DNA of 64,000 nucleotides from Aquatica leii (Eukaryota; Arthropoda; Insecta; Coleoptera; Lampyridae), in assembly GCA_035610365.1 (NCBI GenBank), contig CM069432.1, positions 76,946,520-77,010,519 of the forward strand. Reading direction: 5' to 3'. The notes below the pieces were generated by a model that had not been told where the DNA came from, did no database searches, and saw nothing but the letters and a program-made list of their open reading frames with translations. Shown here piece by piece: positions 48,051 through 60,199 of this stretch. The position numbers and the translations under genes are program-made. Position 1 is the stretch's first letter, and every line of letters starts with the position of its first letter.

Positions 48051-48414
48051 GTGTTTTATGAACTTAAATCTTTTCTGTAAACATGTACTTTGCTTGCAAA
48101 TGTCAACTACAAGAATACTGAAAATAGAAGTTACAAGAATCAACATCTTTAAATACAGTCCAGTTAAATTTTAACCCAACAAGTATTATTATACGCAAGT
48201 AGAAGCTCTAGAGAATAGTGATTTAGCACGGCCTATAGAATTTTGTTGTGTTATTTTAAGCTTTGATGTCGAAGATCTAACGTTTTGTTCAGAATTTTAT
48301 CAGCGGATGAATCAAAATTTAAACAAAAAAGTATTTTTAATGTACATACTTTACAGTATTACAGTATTATACAAAAAATCCCTACTTACATAATACAACC
48401 ACTTACAAAAAAAA

Positions 48415-48735
48415 ATTGGGTGTAGCTGGGAGTAATTAAAAGTAATTTAGTATGGCCTCATTTTTTGCCTCAAATTCTAAATAGAAAAACATACGAGCAG
48501 TTTTTTCAAAATTATATGAATGCATTATTAGAAGATCTGTTACTAGAAAATAGACGATTAATGTTATTTTAGCAAGACGGGTGCTCTGCACATTATTGTC
48601 TAGTAATTTGCAGATTTCTGGACAAGTGGTTTTCAAGTTGTTGGATTGTAAAAAAAGAGGACGATTGAATGACCTGCTAGAAGTTCTGATTTAACCTCTC
48701 AAGCTTTTTATATGTGGGGACACATAAGAACTTTA
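48415..48735 (+). pseudogene. Tc1-like transposase C-terminal fragment
   Basis: A + strand frame reads WPHFLPQILNRKTYEQFFQN, YMNALLEDLLLENRRLMLF, stop, QDGCSAHYCLVICRFLDKWF, the second catalytic block (relatives have HDGAPAHF). Damaged remains of WIGRRGPxxWPARSPDL and WGHxK follow. It resembles the transposase inside the 25342-27412 element but is a separate fragment without visible terminal repeats. Confidence 0.6.
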
Positions 48736-50659
48736 CAGTACAGCTCTGACAAAATCAATTGCTACAAGCTTATAGGTGTTACAAACCTTGCTCGACCAAC
48801 TCGCACTAGTCGGAAATAGGGGGAGGTTTAAGTAAATAGAATTTAATAAGCGCCAGATCTTACTAAGTAAAAACTTCTGTTTCGATCAAGACAGATGGTT
48901 GAACCTTACAACAAAATCAGGTTTGTAACTCGCAACGGACACAAAAAGAAAGATAAATATGTTATTAACGAGCACAAGAATTTATCGTACGTTATTCAAC
49001 AGTGGTTATATAAACGCCGAAAGTAACGGTAACACACAATACGTAGGCTTAAACTACACATAGAGTGTTTATAGTAAAAAAACTGAATTGATAATGACAA
49101 GTATTCTATGGTTAACAGATGCAATACGCAAAAATAATTAATGAAAATACCTACATGGTATTGAAACAATTGATGTAATCACGTAATTCAGAATTAAAAA
49201 AAAAATCGCGAGAGACCTTAATGACAACGCAAATGTAATTAAACAAGACTTACCTGCAATCCAGTTCTTTCCCAAAGAAAACGTTTTTCTCGTTGAGTCG
49301 ATCTGCAATATTCATGAACAGAACAAATCGTGTTAGCACAATGACCCACGATAGCAAAAATTTCCAACACTATTAATTAATGCTAAAACGAATTAGAAAA
49401 AAGAATCGGTTATCGAATGCTGTTGCACACATTAAATTAAAGGTGATATCGCAGTCTATTGCTTCGTAAAGAACAGTACATCAGTAAAAATTTCTTCTCG
49501 ATGCTTCCTTTTTTTAGATTTAAGTTAGGCTTTCCAAAGTATAATATTTTTATTAATGTATTGGGTCATTGGTGAAGAATACAACGAATACATGTAAACT
49601 AACACGTGTCGGGTCGTGCTATCAAATTAACATAGAAATTACAAATAAATACGAAAAACTAATAGTAAGAGCTTACCCTGTTATGAATAAAAAAAATGCG
49701 TTGTTGTTTTATATCATAGTATCACCACACGCCGATGATGTTAGAAAATTGTGAAAAAAGTGAAGTAAAACGAAATTTGTTAGAGGGCGTCGACAGCAAA
49801 AATGTAACTTCAGTGTAATGAATATTTAGGATGGTACATTTTGGAATTTATGCACGTAACACAATACTCGCAAAAAATTTATAATCAAAATTGAAACAAC
49901 GGTAACTCAACTACGCAATACTAACCCAAATTACAAAAACGGCAATAAAAAACGGGTTTGTCGTTACATTAAAATCCAAGAAAATCAATTCTAAAAAACA
50001 TGTTATAAACAATTTTGTTTAATAAAAGAAACAATTATTATTCCTTACCTACATTGAATTTACATTAGGCATTTCTTAAAATCCGTACTTATACTTAATT
50101 ATGTAGCTATTATTAGCTAAAATAAGAATTTCTTTAAAATTTGTATACTTATCCGACAGAGCATAAATCAGAAATGTTTTGTACATAATTTCTACAATTA
50201 ATGTGTTATCAAATAAACGCTTAAAAGCTTACAAATCATTCTAAGTTTATTAATAGAAACGGGAATCTTAGTGTTGAACTTTTTATTTGTTTATGTTTAT
50301 ATTTTTATCGAAATTATTTCCTTCAGCTGAAACATACTTAATAATGTCCTCTATCAATAAAAAGTACAAGAACTAAGTTAGCCACTTAAATTATAAAAAA
50401 ATAAATATTTATTTTATCAACTATTATTTAAAAAATACTCAAACGTTAATGTATTTCAAAAACCGTTATGTTTAGAACTGTGGTTTATATACGTAAATTT
50501 GTCACAAATTAAGTATACTATCATTTGTTAAAAGGAAAACGTTTGTTTACAAGCCACCCTGTATACATATTTAAATAGGTCTTTTTGTTTGCCAAATAGA
50601 TACTTGATTACGGTCATTATAATTAATTTTATATATTTTTTCGATTTATCTTGTATATC

Positions 50660-51090
50660 TACTAAATCTTTAGGATTGCTCAACAAACTTTGTAAACTGT
50701 TGTTAGACTGTGCAACTGTATGGAACATACCAAAAAAAACAATCAAAATTCATTTTAAACAGCATTTAGCTAATATTAAGTATTCATGTTTAGAAAAATT
50801 TAGTGTTGCTACACATATGCTTGAGAATAAACATAGTACAAAACACATTTGTTTAGTTAAACAAGTAAACAAATAAACAACAAGAGTGAACTTGATTTTT
50901 TTGAAAGCTCAAAGATATTAAAAAATAAACATTTATTAATGAATAATGACGATTAAGGATCATTGGAATTATACGAACTATTTAGTTTTCACAATCAATT
51001 AGGTATTATAAAAAGTGAACGCCGATGATTTCTTAATATTAGTTTAGTATTCTTGTCTCTGATGATCATAGCATAGTTATCGGAATGAGT
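50660..51090 (+). pseudogene. Penelope-like GIY-YIG endonuclease tail
   Basis: The frame at 50589-50876 contains KKTIKIHFKQHLANIKYSC, LEKFSVATHMLENKHSTKH and ICLVKQVNK. It continues past a stop as ELDFFESSKILKNKHLLMNN. The order matches the end of Penelope GIY-YIG domains (RxxEHxxxIKxxxxxKSAVAEHxxxxxH ... FxESxxIxKxxxxMN). The sequence near 51050 reads tctctgatgatcatagcata, then ttatcggaatgag, a degenerate version of the CTGATGA...GAAA motif common in Penelope 3' regions. The core GIY-YIG motif itself is not recognisable, so the fragment is old. Confidence 0.45.
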
Positions 51091-51099
51091 TTGACTTTT

Positions 51100-54000
51100 A
51101 TAAAGTTATCTGGTAGTGGAATTTGTGTTTAAGTATTGTGCTTCGGTGGTTCTTGTAGTGTTATTCAAAGATAAAAACTTACTTATTTTTTTAAGCTATG
51201 GTTTTATAAGCATGAACCTAGAAATATTTTTTTGTTGTTGTTTATTTCATATATGTATGTAAAAATCTTCATATTTTTTAAGTGATTTTTTTGTTTTGTG
51301 TTTTGTTTAGGCTAAGTCAAGTAGCTTTAAAAAAATAAAAATCCTGCTATTTTTACTACTTTTAGGCAAAACTGCACGTTTTCTAAATATAATCCTACCT
51401 AAATTCTAACCCTCTAAATTCAATTAAACTGATTTCTACTAAAATTTTCTTTTTCAGTTATCCGCAGCCTACTGGTAAAGCAAAACAAAAACATACCGTG
51501 TAACTACATCATTGTAACTATTCTAGTAATAAGCCGTTTGTGACTCACACCGCAGTCACTGCGGTGGAAACCTTTCCGCTTTACAACCACTTGCCTTGAA
51601 AACTGAAAGGGTAAAACCTGTGCTGTCGTTAGCTACACACCTTCTATATACACATCAAGCATGTGGTCAACCTTTTATTGGTTTGTTATTAATAATGAGA
51701 ATACTGTTTTTAAATTTTTATATTGAAAAAAAAAATAATTAAGTACAATTTTAACAATTATAACTTTTCCAAAATGTCGAATTTTGTGCAAAAACCATTT
51801 TAATTTTTCAAAAATTAGATTTTGTTAGTTCTGTGATTCAGTATATTATCAGGATTATGTCACTCAATTAGACGACAGTGTATTATAATAGTATTATAGT
51901 GACTATATAACATAATTGAAAATGCGTTAGATTATCTTATAACTAAATTTTAGTTTAGAAAAAATTCAAATAGCAATAGCAAAGTTTAGAAAATGTTTGT
52001 GGATTTCAAAATAATAAATGCAGTAACATACAAATATAACACAGAACTCAATAATACACATAATAAATAAAGTGCAAAACACTTTTAAAATCAAAACAAA
52101 TAATACCGTTAAACTTTTTTTTAATTGAAATTAAAAACTATTAGGCAATTTAGTTTGTTTAATGATAAAGTAAAAGTAGGCATGCTCAAATACTTATCCT
52201 AAATTATACTTCAGTTGTATAGAACCAGTTTGTATAAAAAATGCGGAAACACGCTAGTATCTAATTATTTCAATTTTATGTTTTTATTTTATTCTTACAA
52301 GTGGTAGTAAATTACTCAAAAACGTAAGTGTAAGTTGTAAGATTTACAATAAGCTTTGTTACTTTTTAATTACGGTGTTATTTGTAACATATGCTTAAAA
52401 TCTCTTAAATGCTACGTAAATTATAGGTTTTTATTTGTGTAGTTTTTTGTAATTGATTTCTCACAAAAATTAAAATACATTGTAGTATTCTTAATTAAAA
52501 CTTAGTAGCTGTTAAAATTGTCAATTTTTAAATTACTAAGAAATAAAATTAGTTTTCTCTCATGTTTAAATGTCAGTTGCACAACGTTATCATATGTTTA
52601 ATTAAGTTGGAAAAATGTATTCATTGTATTCATTCGTTAATAATGTCATGACATAACGGCATTAATTACCATTACGTGCAAAGAAATGAACCAATTCGTA
52701 TAAAATAAGTATGAAGACATGGGAAGTATGTATAGGTTGTATGGTCACCTTAAATAAAACGTAACGTGCAAGATGATAAACAATGAAGTAAAAAGAAGTA
52801 TTTAGTAATTAAGATTTGTTATTTTTATATGATTACCTATTAATTTTAATACCTTTACATAAAATTTATCGACCGTTAACATTAAGGTTACCAAATTTTA
52901 TACTTGTAATTGGGTATTGAACTTGGTTCGGTTGCACTTATTGTTAAAACTTCTTTATGTCTTATTCAAAAGTTTTTACTAAACCTTTACAGTTATTTTT
53001 TTTATGTTTATCATTAATTAAATCAAACATATATTCTTGTATAACACGGTAGTTATGATTTTATCTACTTACAGTTATAAATCACTTTCAGGTAATTGTC
53101 TAATTTTATTTTCAGTAATGCTTAACGACATACACAGATCATTACCAATTTTAATGATTTTGATTAATAAAGTTTGTACTAAACACAATAAACATTAAAA
53201 TAAAAGTAAAAATTTCACTTTTCTTATTAATGTTTAAAATGTAATTCCAATTTTTCAGATAGCATATTTGGAAAAAGCAACACAAGATATTAGAAAAATG
53301 TAAAAAAAAATTATTAAACAGTTTTATAGCAGAAGTAATGTTATTTTCTAGCAATAGTTTTAGCGTTTAAAGGCAAGTGTACAAAACAAAACACAATTTT
53401 TATTAAAAAATTTAACATATGAAAAACCACCTACATTATGTTAAAGACAAAATTACATGAATTAATCCATAAAATAGAAAAAAGTATATACATATTTATA
53501 AATTCAGCAAAATCCACAGCAGATGTTTACAAAAATAACTATCTGTAGTGATTAGTACGTTACTATAATAGCACCATCATTGAAAATTAGTTAATAACAT
53601 AAAGTTATAACTTGCTCAAACTTGTAAAATAACAAAAAAAAAAACGTTTTTATCTTTACAATTTACTCTTAGAAAATAAAACACAATACGCTGTAGAAAC
53701 AACTAAATAACCAAAAACTACGTTTTACTACTAAGTTGCTCCAACTATTTATTTATTATTCTGTAACTCTATATTAAATAGATCCTTCGAAGTAAAGCAT
53801 CAGTCAAAATAAAACTAGTCGGTTGTTTCTGGCTACGTTTCGTCAGCTGTTGTGCCAACTATATAGCAAAAGTAATTAGAAGTCAAGACAAGAGTATCAC
53901 GTCATAAATAATAAAAGTGATAAGGACTTAATTAAATTGTCAATATAACTAAAAGTGTACGAACTAGAATAATTATTAAAATTACAGCGATTGACTGAGA

Positions 54001-54400
54001 AACACTGCTAAAATTCTTATCTGTTTACAAATATTAGAATAATGTTTAATAAGAAAATAATCAATTAAATTCAGCTTACCTTAAGTAGAAAAAACAATGA
54101 ACGTTTACACTTGGAGTAAGATGAATTTAATTGATTTTTTCTTATAATTATGTGATACAGCAATGTAAAATATGGTTAAAATACTAAATTAAAGTATTAT
54201 ACAGATAATATCAAGTCTATAGTTGCTCAAAACAAATCTTATGGAAACTTGAAAATTATAAAACAATAGTGTTCAAATACCTAGGAGTCAGCGGTTCTCA
54301 ATAGAAGAACTAGTTTTATTATGAAATTGTAATCTTTGTATAAATTGATCAATTTTGCTATAAACTAACAGTAAGTCTAAATTTTCTCACTTTTTCCATA
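51100..54400. other. AT-rich noncoding stretch
   Basis: No coding motif was recognised. A perfect short hairpin (ccaccgcagtcactgcggtgg-like) occurs at about 51548-51569. The rest is low-complexity AT-rich DNA. Confidence 0.4.
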
Positions 54401-54420
54401 TACCGTTTGTTTATAAAAAA

Positions 54421-54740
54421 CGAAGGACAAGACTGGTAACAAAAATGTGCAATAAAGTTTAGAACACAAGAAAAGTGCCAACAGATCAATAGACAAGAGC
54501 AATAATACCTATGTATAATTAAAAAAATGCGAACATGTTTAAATTAGAAATAAATTACACTACTAAACGTTGCATTAAAAAAATATAAATATACCTTAAA
54601 GAGAAGATCATAAAATATTGTTTAACAGTTTGCAGACACGCAAATAAGTTTCACAAAGAAAGATAATGCATTACATTACACTAAAATCAATAATTTTATT
54701 TGTGTATGTTTGTTATTTTATTCATTCAATAAAATAAAAT
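54421..54740 (+). repeat. Dispersed repeat family D, copy 1
   Basis: It matches 62365-62640 in direct orientation. Shared blocks are gacaagactggtaac, a(t/a)gt(a/g)caata with agttt(a/c)gaacaca, ataaaatatt, agtttgcagac with gcaaa/cataaa, and atttgtg followed by atgtttgtta. No coding capacity is visible. Together with the inverted family A copy next to it, it forms the same neighbourhood that recurs around 60-62.6 kb. Confidence 0.5.
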
Positions 54741-54959
54741 ATTTTTCAAACAAAAAAACGACTTGTGCTTTTGATTAAATATAATTTTGTTACAACACAC
54801 AGATAAATAATACGACACTGTATGTTTATTATTATTATATATGTTTGACAAGTTAAGTAAATGAGTCAAACCACAAAGTTACTCAATTTGCAATAACAAA
54901 ACGTATAAATTAACTCAAAAAAAACAGTATTTCTTAACATTGATCAATTTTTTGAAATG

Positions 54960-55175
54960 TGTGAAAGGATAAATTGTTTTTTGCTATTCAGCAACAATTG
55001 CAAATTACTAAGCTGTTTTTTATGAACACATTAGATATTTGTATGGTATGCTACTGTTTATGTTGCTATTAAAGCATTTTTATAAGTATTTTAGTATAGT
55101 TTAACTCCGTATTACATTATAATATAATAAAAAACAATCAATTTGCAGTGTCGCTACTTTGTTAGAAATTTTGGT
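54960..55175 (-). repeat. Dispersed repeat family A, copy 3 (inverted, partial)
   Basis: Read on the minus strand it contains aacaaagtagcgacactg, then ttatattataatgtaatacg, acttataaaaatgc and cttagtaatttgcaattg. This is collinear with 60240-60645 except that a 228-bp palindromic segment plus one direct repeat is missing. It therefore acts as an empty-site copy for the insertion at 60277-60504. Confidence 0.65.
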
Positions 55176-55209
55176 TGGTTGTGTTAGTTAATATTAAATA
55201 ATATTGCAT

Positions 55210-57340
55210 ATTTAAAAAATAATCATAAAAACTTTGTACCTACGGTATAATAAATAAGATAAGTATTATAAAAACAATTAATAATACTCAGCGTTATCTC
55301 ATCTTTAGGATCAATTTCTTGTTTCTTTCTACAGTATCGCTTTTTTAAGCAATAAAGTTGTTAAGTTACAACACATAAATTCAGTTAACAAATTACTATA
55401 AATTTCTTATATTTAAACCAATTTTATAGTAAGTATTTCAAAGCATATTAGATCCATTCGAGCAACTTACTTAATTTAGCATTTTATATGCGCATGTGTT
55501 TATTATAAAAATATTAAAATAGTTTTTAGTTAAAAAATAGCATTTAAACCACCACTTCTTTAAATGAGATTTTAATATTACTTTCTTAGTTTGTAAATTT
55601 TTTTTTCTAAAAATGACAATCATTAATCACAAATTATCTTTAAACATTTCCAAATTTGTACTAAATTTACATGTTATTTGGTGGCAATTTTATTTAAGAA
55701 AAACGTTTACATACTAACATTAAATTTATCGAAAGAAATTGACGACATTGTTAACGTTTCTGGCTTAGACATAAATAATTTTTTTTAATTTTCTGAATGC
55801 AAAAAATGTTATAAATATTTGATATTGTTTAAACTAATTCGATTCATATATTACATAACTTTTACTTGAAGTTAATGTATTTAAAAAAAACGAAATAGTA
55901 AACGGTTTAAAGTAAACTAATATTATATATATAAAAAACACATAAATTATACTTACTTTACTTAAATAAATGTCTAAATATAAAAAATTTAATAAAGACA
56001 AAACGTATATAGTCTTTGCAACAAAAGATGATTCCGTTGTCATAAACCGTTTATTTGCACATTAAAGTGTTAGTATACTTTGTGACATTAAAGAAGAAGT
56101 GTGAATTTTGTGATCAAACTTGGCAGAAAGGTTTAGTTATTCAGAAGTGGTATCCTAAACAACTTGCAATTTATGCCGAAGAATTTCCTGTGTCTGTGGA
56201 AAATGCGATAATGATTTTGTAGACTAGATTAAAAATAATTAGCATTGCCAACGGTAGATATTTAGTAAATTTTAGCTTTTAACCAGTAACTACATTATTT
56301 TATAGTAACTTTCATTAGCAAATTTTGACATAGAATCTTCTTACCTGGCAACTACTAAAGTTTGTAATATAAACGCAGCTACAAATTTTCAAATTTAAGT
56401 TACTTTTTTTTATTCTTTTTTTTTGTAAAACGTTTATTTTTGTATATACCTTTGATAGATAATTAAACATACAGTTGTAAAAAATAGTATATTGTGTAAT
56501 CAGTAAGGAATAGTTGTCATTACCAACGAGTATAAAAGGCTAGCAATTCATAAGAGTTGGCAATACACGTTCCTTACGAAATATACACTATATTTTTCCT
56601 ACCACTATAATATGTTTACTTATTAATCAAAGTTAAATTAAACTTTTTACGAGAACAAATAATGCAAAAAATTAATCTAAATTTAAAAATTTGTATAATA
56701 CCTAAAATGACAATTAAAATTTGTATGTTAAAACTTTGTATTTATTTTATGTCAATTTGTCAGTGTTTATTCTACAAGTCATAAGTGTAACTATTAGGTA
56801 TTTAAATTTTAACTATTTATCTCTGTTTAGAAAAATTGTAAGTATAATTTACGTGATTTAAATACATGCAATTTTAGTTAACTTCAACTAATTTACTATT
56901 TTAATTTTTTTAAATACAACGATTTCAAGCAAAAGTTAATATGAATGAGCAGGGTCAGTGTAAAAAATATCAATTATTTACGATATTTTGCTTTCACAGC
57001 TAGTAAATAAAAAAAATCTATGCGAAAGTCTGATCGTTAACAATGTCTTCAAGTTCTTCCAACAAATACTATGTTAGAGGCGTTTCACTATGTCGTGAAC
57101 TGTGACCTAGAGTCGAAAATTGGAATTAATTAGTAAAAAATTGAAAATTTGACAAGTCTAAGTGAATCTGAAAAACATTAGTCTATTTGAAAGACAAACA
57201 CTATAGAAATTACAGACTATACATAGGTTAGAAAGTTTGTAATGTTTTACATTTTATAAAACCGCAAACAAAGAAACTAACAATTTAAAAGTAATCACAT
57301 AGGTATTTATACATTCAATGTTTAAATTAAACCAATTCTA
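55210..57340. other. AT-rich stretch with one unexplained open segment
   Basis: A + strand frame around 56075-56220 reads VTLKKKCEFCDQTWQKGLVI then QKWYPKQLAIYAEEFPVSVE and ends in a stop. It has a Cx2C pair but I do not recognise the family. No start, splice partner or repeat was identified. The remainder is AT-rich noncoding sequence. Confidence 0.3.
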
Positions 57341-57351
57341 ATTATTTTCAG

Positions 57352-57436
57352 TATTTAAACGATAAACATACCACTGTAAAAGCATTAATGTGTGAAATCG
57401 GTTTCATCGACACAGAATGTAATTTTATTTCCAAAG
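57352..57436 (+). other. Orphan exon-like segment, weakly odorant-binding-protein-like
   Basis: A ttttcag acceptor precedes 57352 and a gtacag donor follows 57436. The open frame reads LNDKHTTVKALMCEIGFIDT then ECNFISKG. A 53-nt gap ends in ttttag at 57489, and the next codons give a DAFTIQS continuation before a stop. The xxLMCEIGFIDxxxNFxxxDAF pattern recalls the middle of insect odorant-binding proteins (CxxxCxxExxGxIDxxGxxxxDA), but key cysteines are missing and no flanking exons were found. It could be a pseudogene fragment or chance. Confidence 0.2.
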
Positions 57437-58104
57437 GTACAGCTTAATGTAGAAAGTTTTGTGTTATTTATTACTTATAATTGTTTTAGATGCTTTTACA
57501 ATACAAAGTTAAGCAAGACTACTAAGGATGTTTTCAGTATGTGATTATCATATTTTATTGAAATGTTAACAATTTATTTGATTAACCTCTAGAGGCAATG
57601 GTTTTGGATGTATTGAAAAGAAATATAAATACACAGAATTTGAATATTTGCAAATGAAGTATTATCGTGTTCTTATAACACGTGTAATTATGCATTTTAT
57701 TATAATTATTCTTAGATTTTTTATATACGAGTCGGCCAGACACATTTAAGTTAAGATTGCACGGCTACTGATGTATTCTTGTTTTCAGTTGTTACGCACA
57801 CAATGTAAATACTTGAAAGACACTATTATCCGTATGTAAAATTTTATACCGATTATTTTCTTGATTTTGTTATTGCAAATATTTATGTATATTTACATAC
57901 ACATGAAATAATAATGGCCCTTAGTTAAACTGTAATGAAGCATGAATAACATAATTTTTTGTAATTTCAATTTAATTTTGATTAAAAGGTAAATAGTATA
58001 AATTCTAAAAAGCGACAAAATGTTTTTTGATGTAAATGTAGCAGTTTAAAATAAGTAGGACTAAAATTAGTGTTACACATAACGTACAATTTTAATAAAA
58101 TGAA

Positions 58105-59379
58105 TTAATCATCGTCTGAAGAAAAATAATCTGTTTCATCTTCATAGTCACTTATGTTTATAATAAGCTCTGGAACGTTATCACATATTAATTCCTGTTC
58201 GATGTAATTAGCCTCCACTAGATCTACATGAGCACAAACACTTTGCCATTCTGTTATACCAACTTCCTTGAATTTATCTTCTGCCAGTTTCCATACATCA
58301 TTCAATTTAAATGTTGTGTTGTATACAGCCACATGATTCTTCACCAATGCTCATATTTTCTCAATTGGATTGAGTTCTGGATGGTACGGTGGTAATCGTA
58401 GTACCGAATGGCCATGATCTGCTAGGAGCTTATCGACAACATACCTTTTATTGTTTGGTTTATTATTTTGAATTTTAGCATACAACTCAATTTTAGTTTC
58501 CTGCACTTCAAATGCAATAGCCTGTTCTGACAACTAATGTTGCATAGCATTTTTCTTTCACGTAAATGTTGGATTTAGCTCGAGTGTAACATTATGATAA
58601 GATGCATTGTCTAACACCAAAACAGAATTTTTGTGATTCATGTCGTCATGATAATCTCCAGTTTTAAGTCCAGACTTAAAAATTAACAAAGAATTTTCTA
58701 CAAAACCTTTCTTGCCTCCAGCATGTAGAATTATCAAACGTTGTCCTTTGGCAACCGGTGATTTTAGGCATTTCTGACTATCGTCATCCCAACTTTTCGG
58801 CACTGTATGTGAGCTATGCAGGTAAGTTTCATCACTGTACACAATGTTTCTACCTTCTTTATACTTCTGTAACTTTCGTAAAAATTCAATTCGTTTGGTC
58901 CCAATTTCAAATTTTTCAGTTAGCTGCTTGCGATTGTCTTCTGCTTTTTTCCAACGAAAACCAATTTTATGCACTAATTTTCTAAATGAAGATAATTTAC
59001 CTTGGAAATTAATATACTCTTCTTTTTTTAATTCTTCAAATACAGCTTACATCGTTGGCCTTTTGTGATAAATGTCTGCATATGTGTATATGATTCTTCT
59101 AATAATTTCTTCCTCAAATTTTTCTACGCATGATTTTGGGTTTGGTTTGTTAATAGATTTTCTTGGTGAAGAAAATTTACTGCCTCCGGGAATTTGATCT
59201 GCTTCTTTTATAATTCTCTTCACCGTACTTAATCCAGCTCCTGTAGCAGCTGCAACTCTTTCTTGCAGGTTGTTTACAGGTAATGAAAGTTGCCCTTGTT
59301 CCTTTTCGTTTAGCATGAACTTGTAGACGTTGTAAATAATTTCACGTCCTTGACTGTGAATAACTTTATTTGTAGCCAT
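58105..59379 (-). pseudogene. IS630/Tc1-like DDE transposase, one frame with four stops
   Basis: From ATG at 59379 one minus-strand frame runs to a TAA after SDYEDETDYFSSDDD at 58105, about 425 codons, with no frameshift. It is broken only by stops at 59047-59049, 58558-58560, 58534-58536 and 58351-58353. N-terminal helix-turn-helix: LQERVAAATGAGLSTVKRII. Catalytic blocks: IVYSDETYLHSSH (first Asp), LVLDNASYHN (second Asp), LRLPPYHPELNPIEK (Glu). A C-terminal NTTFK-type block and an acidic tail follow. The stop at 58351 falls where relatives have Trp (NPIExxW), and the one at 59047 probably replaces Lys. Length and domain order are full, so it was inactivated fairly recently compared with the other relics. 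I could not define terminal inverted repeats. Confidence 0.85.
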
Positions 59380-60199
59380 TGTATACACTATAATTTATGA
59401 AAAAAAAATAAAACTAAATATACAAATAAGATTACTTACAATAATACTGCTAGATTTGATATAAAATAGTCTTAATAAAGACGTGTTAATAACAAATAAA
59501 ACGACAAAAGCAAAGATAGGTTAGGAAAAGCGAACGGAACGAAACTGAAGCAAAATACAAATGACATTTGATTCGTTTAGGATGAAACCGGCGAATGTTT
59601 GTAAGACGAATGATAACAACATTTTGACATAAGCCGATTACAGCGCCACAGTTCACGAGATCCTGAAAGACTTCTAGTATGTAAACGTAATTTTCTTACT
59701 AGGTGCAACAGAATAACATGTGAATATGACTTAGAAAGCAAATAAGGTAAATTTTTAAATATTTAAAAATTATTTGTAATTAATGGGTATTATTATAAGC
59801 AATGGAGTTTTACGAACTAAGAAAGTAATAAGAAAATTAGTGATTTAATAGCACTGTTTTGGAGTAAATACTATTTTAATCTTTTTATAACGAACATTTA
59901 GAAAATGCAAGATAAAGTTAATTACTCACTAAATCTGTCTATCAATGCTACAACAATCTACTGTGAATTTAAATATAAAAAGTATTGCGATAAAGTTTTG
60001 TTTTAACAAAATAAGTGTATTGTAGCTTAGCAATCTTGTTACTTAAAAAAATGAAACTGTAGAACAAACAAGTGTGTAGATAACAGTGATTGTGTTTCTG
60101 CTTATCATTACTTTTAAATAATATTTTTTTTCAATGTATAAACCAGTGATTTGCATTACTATTGTAATAATTGATTGTTCTTGTAAAGTTTATCTTGTG

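Larger units (their letters stand above)
42530..48080 (+). mobile_element. Decayed BEL/Pao LTR retrotransposon
   Basis: The ordered remains are a leader reading ttggtccttcgagccggat at 42741-42759 (typical just before gag in this superfamily), a gag-like region at 43428-44100, and pol remains at 46250-48050 with RT, YMDD box, RNase H/linker and integrase-side motifs. A 1.29-kb segment (44320-45606) separates gag from pol and looks like a later solo-LTR insertion. A possible 5' LTR lies around 42530-42740, but I could not find a convincing second LTR, so the outer ends are approximate. Stops and frameshifts occur throughout. Confidence 0.7.

Noticed and set aside
50546..50563. ccaccctgtata, resembling the right end of the 25-27 kb Tc1-like element
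   Set aside because: No matching left end, TA-bounded partner or internal sequence was found nearby; a short match alone is not enough.
58758..59068. Plus-strand frames across the 58-59 kb transposase
   Set aside because: They are antisense shadows of the minus-strand DDE frame, which has all the recognisable motifs.
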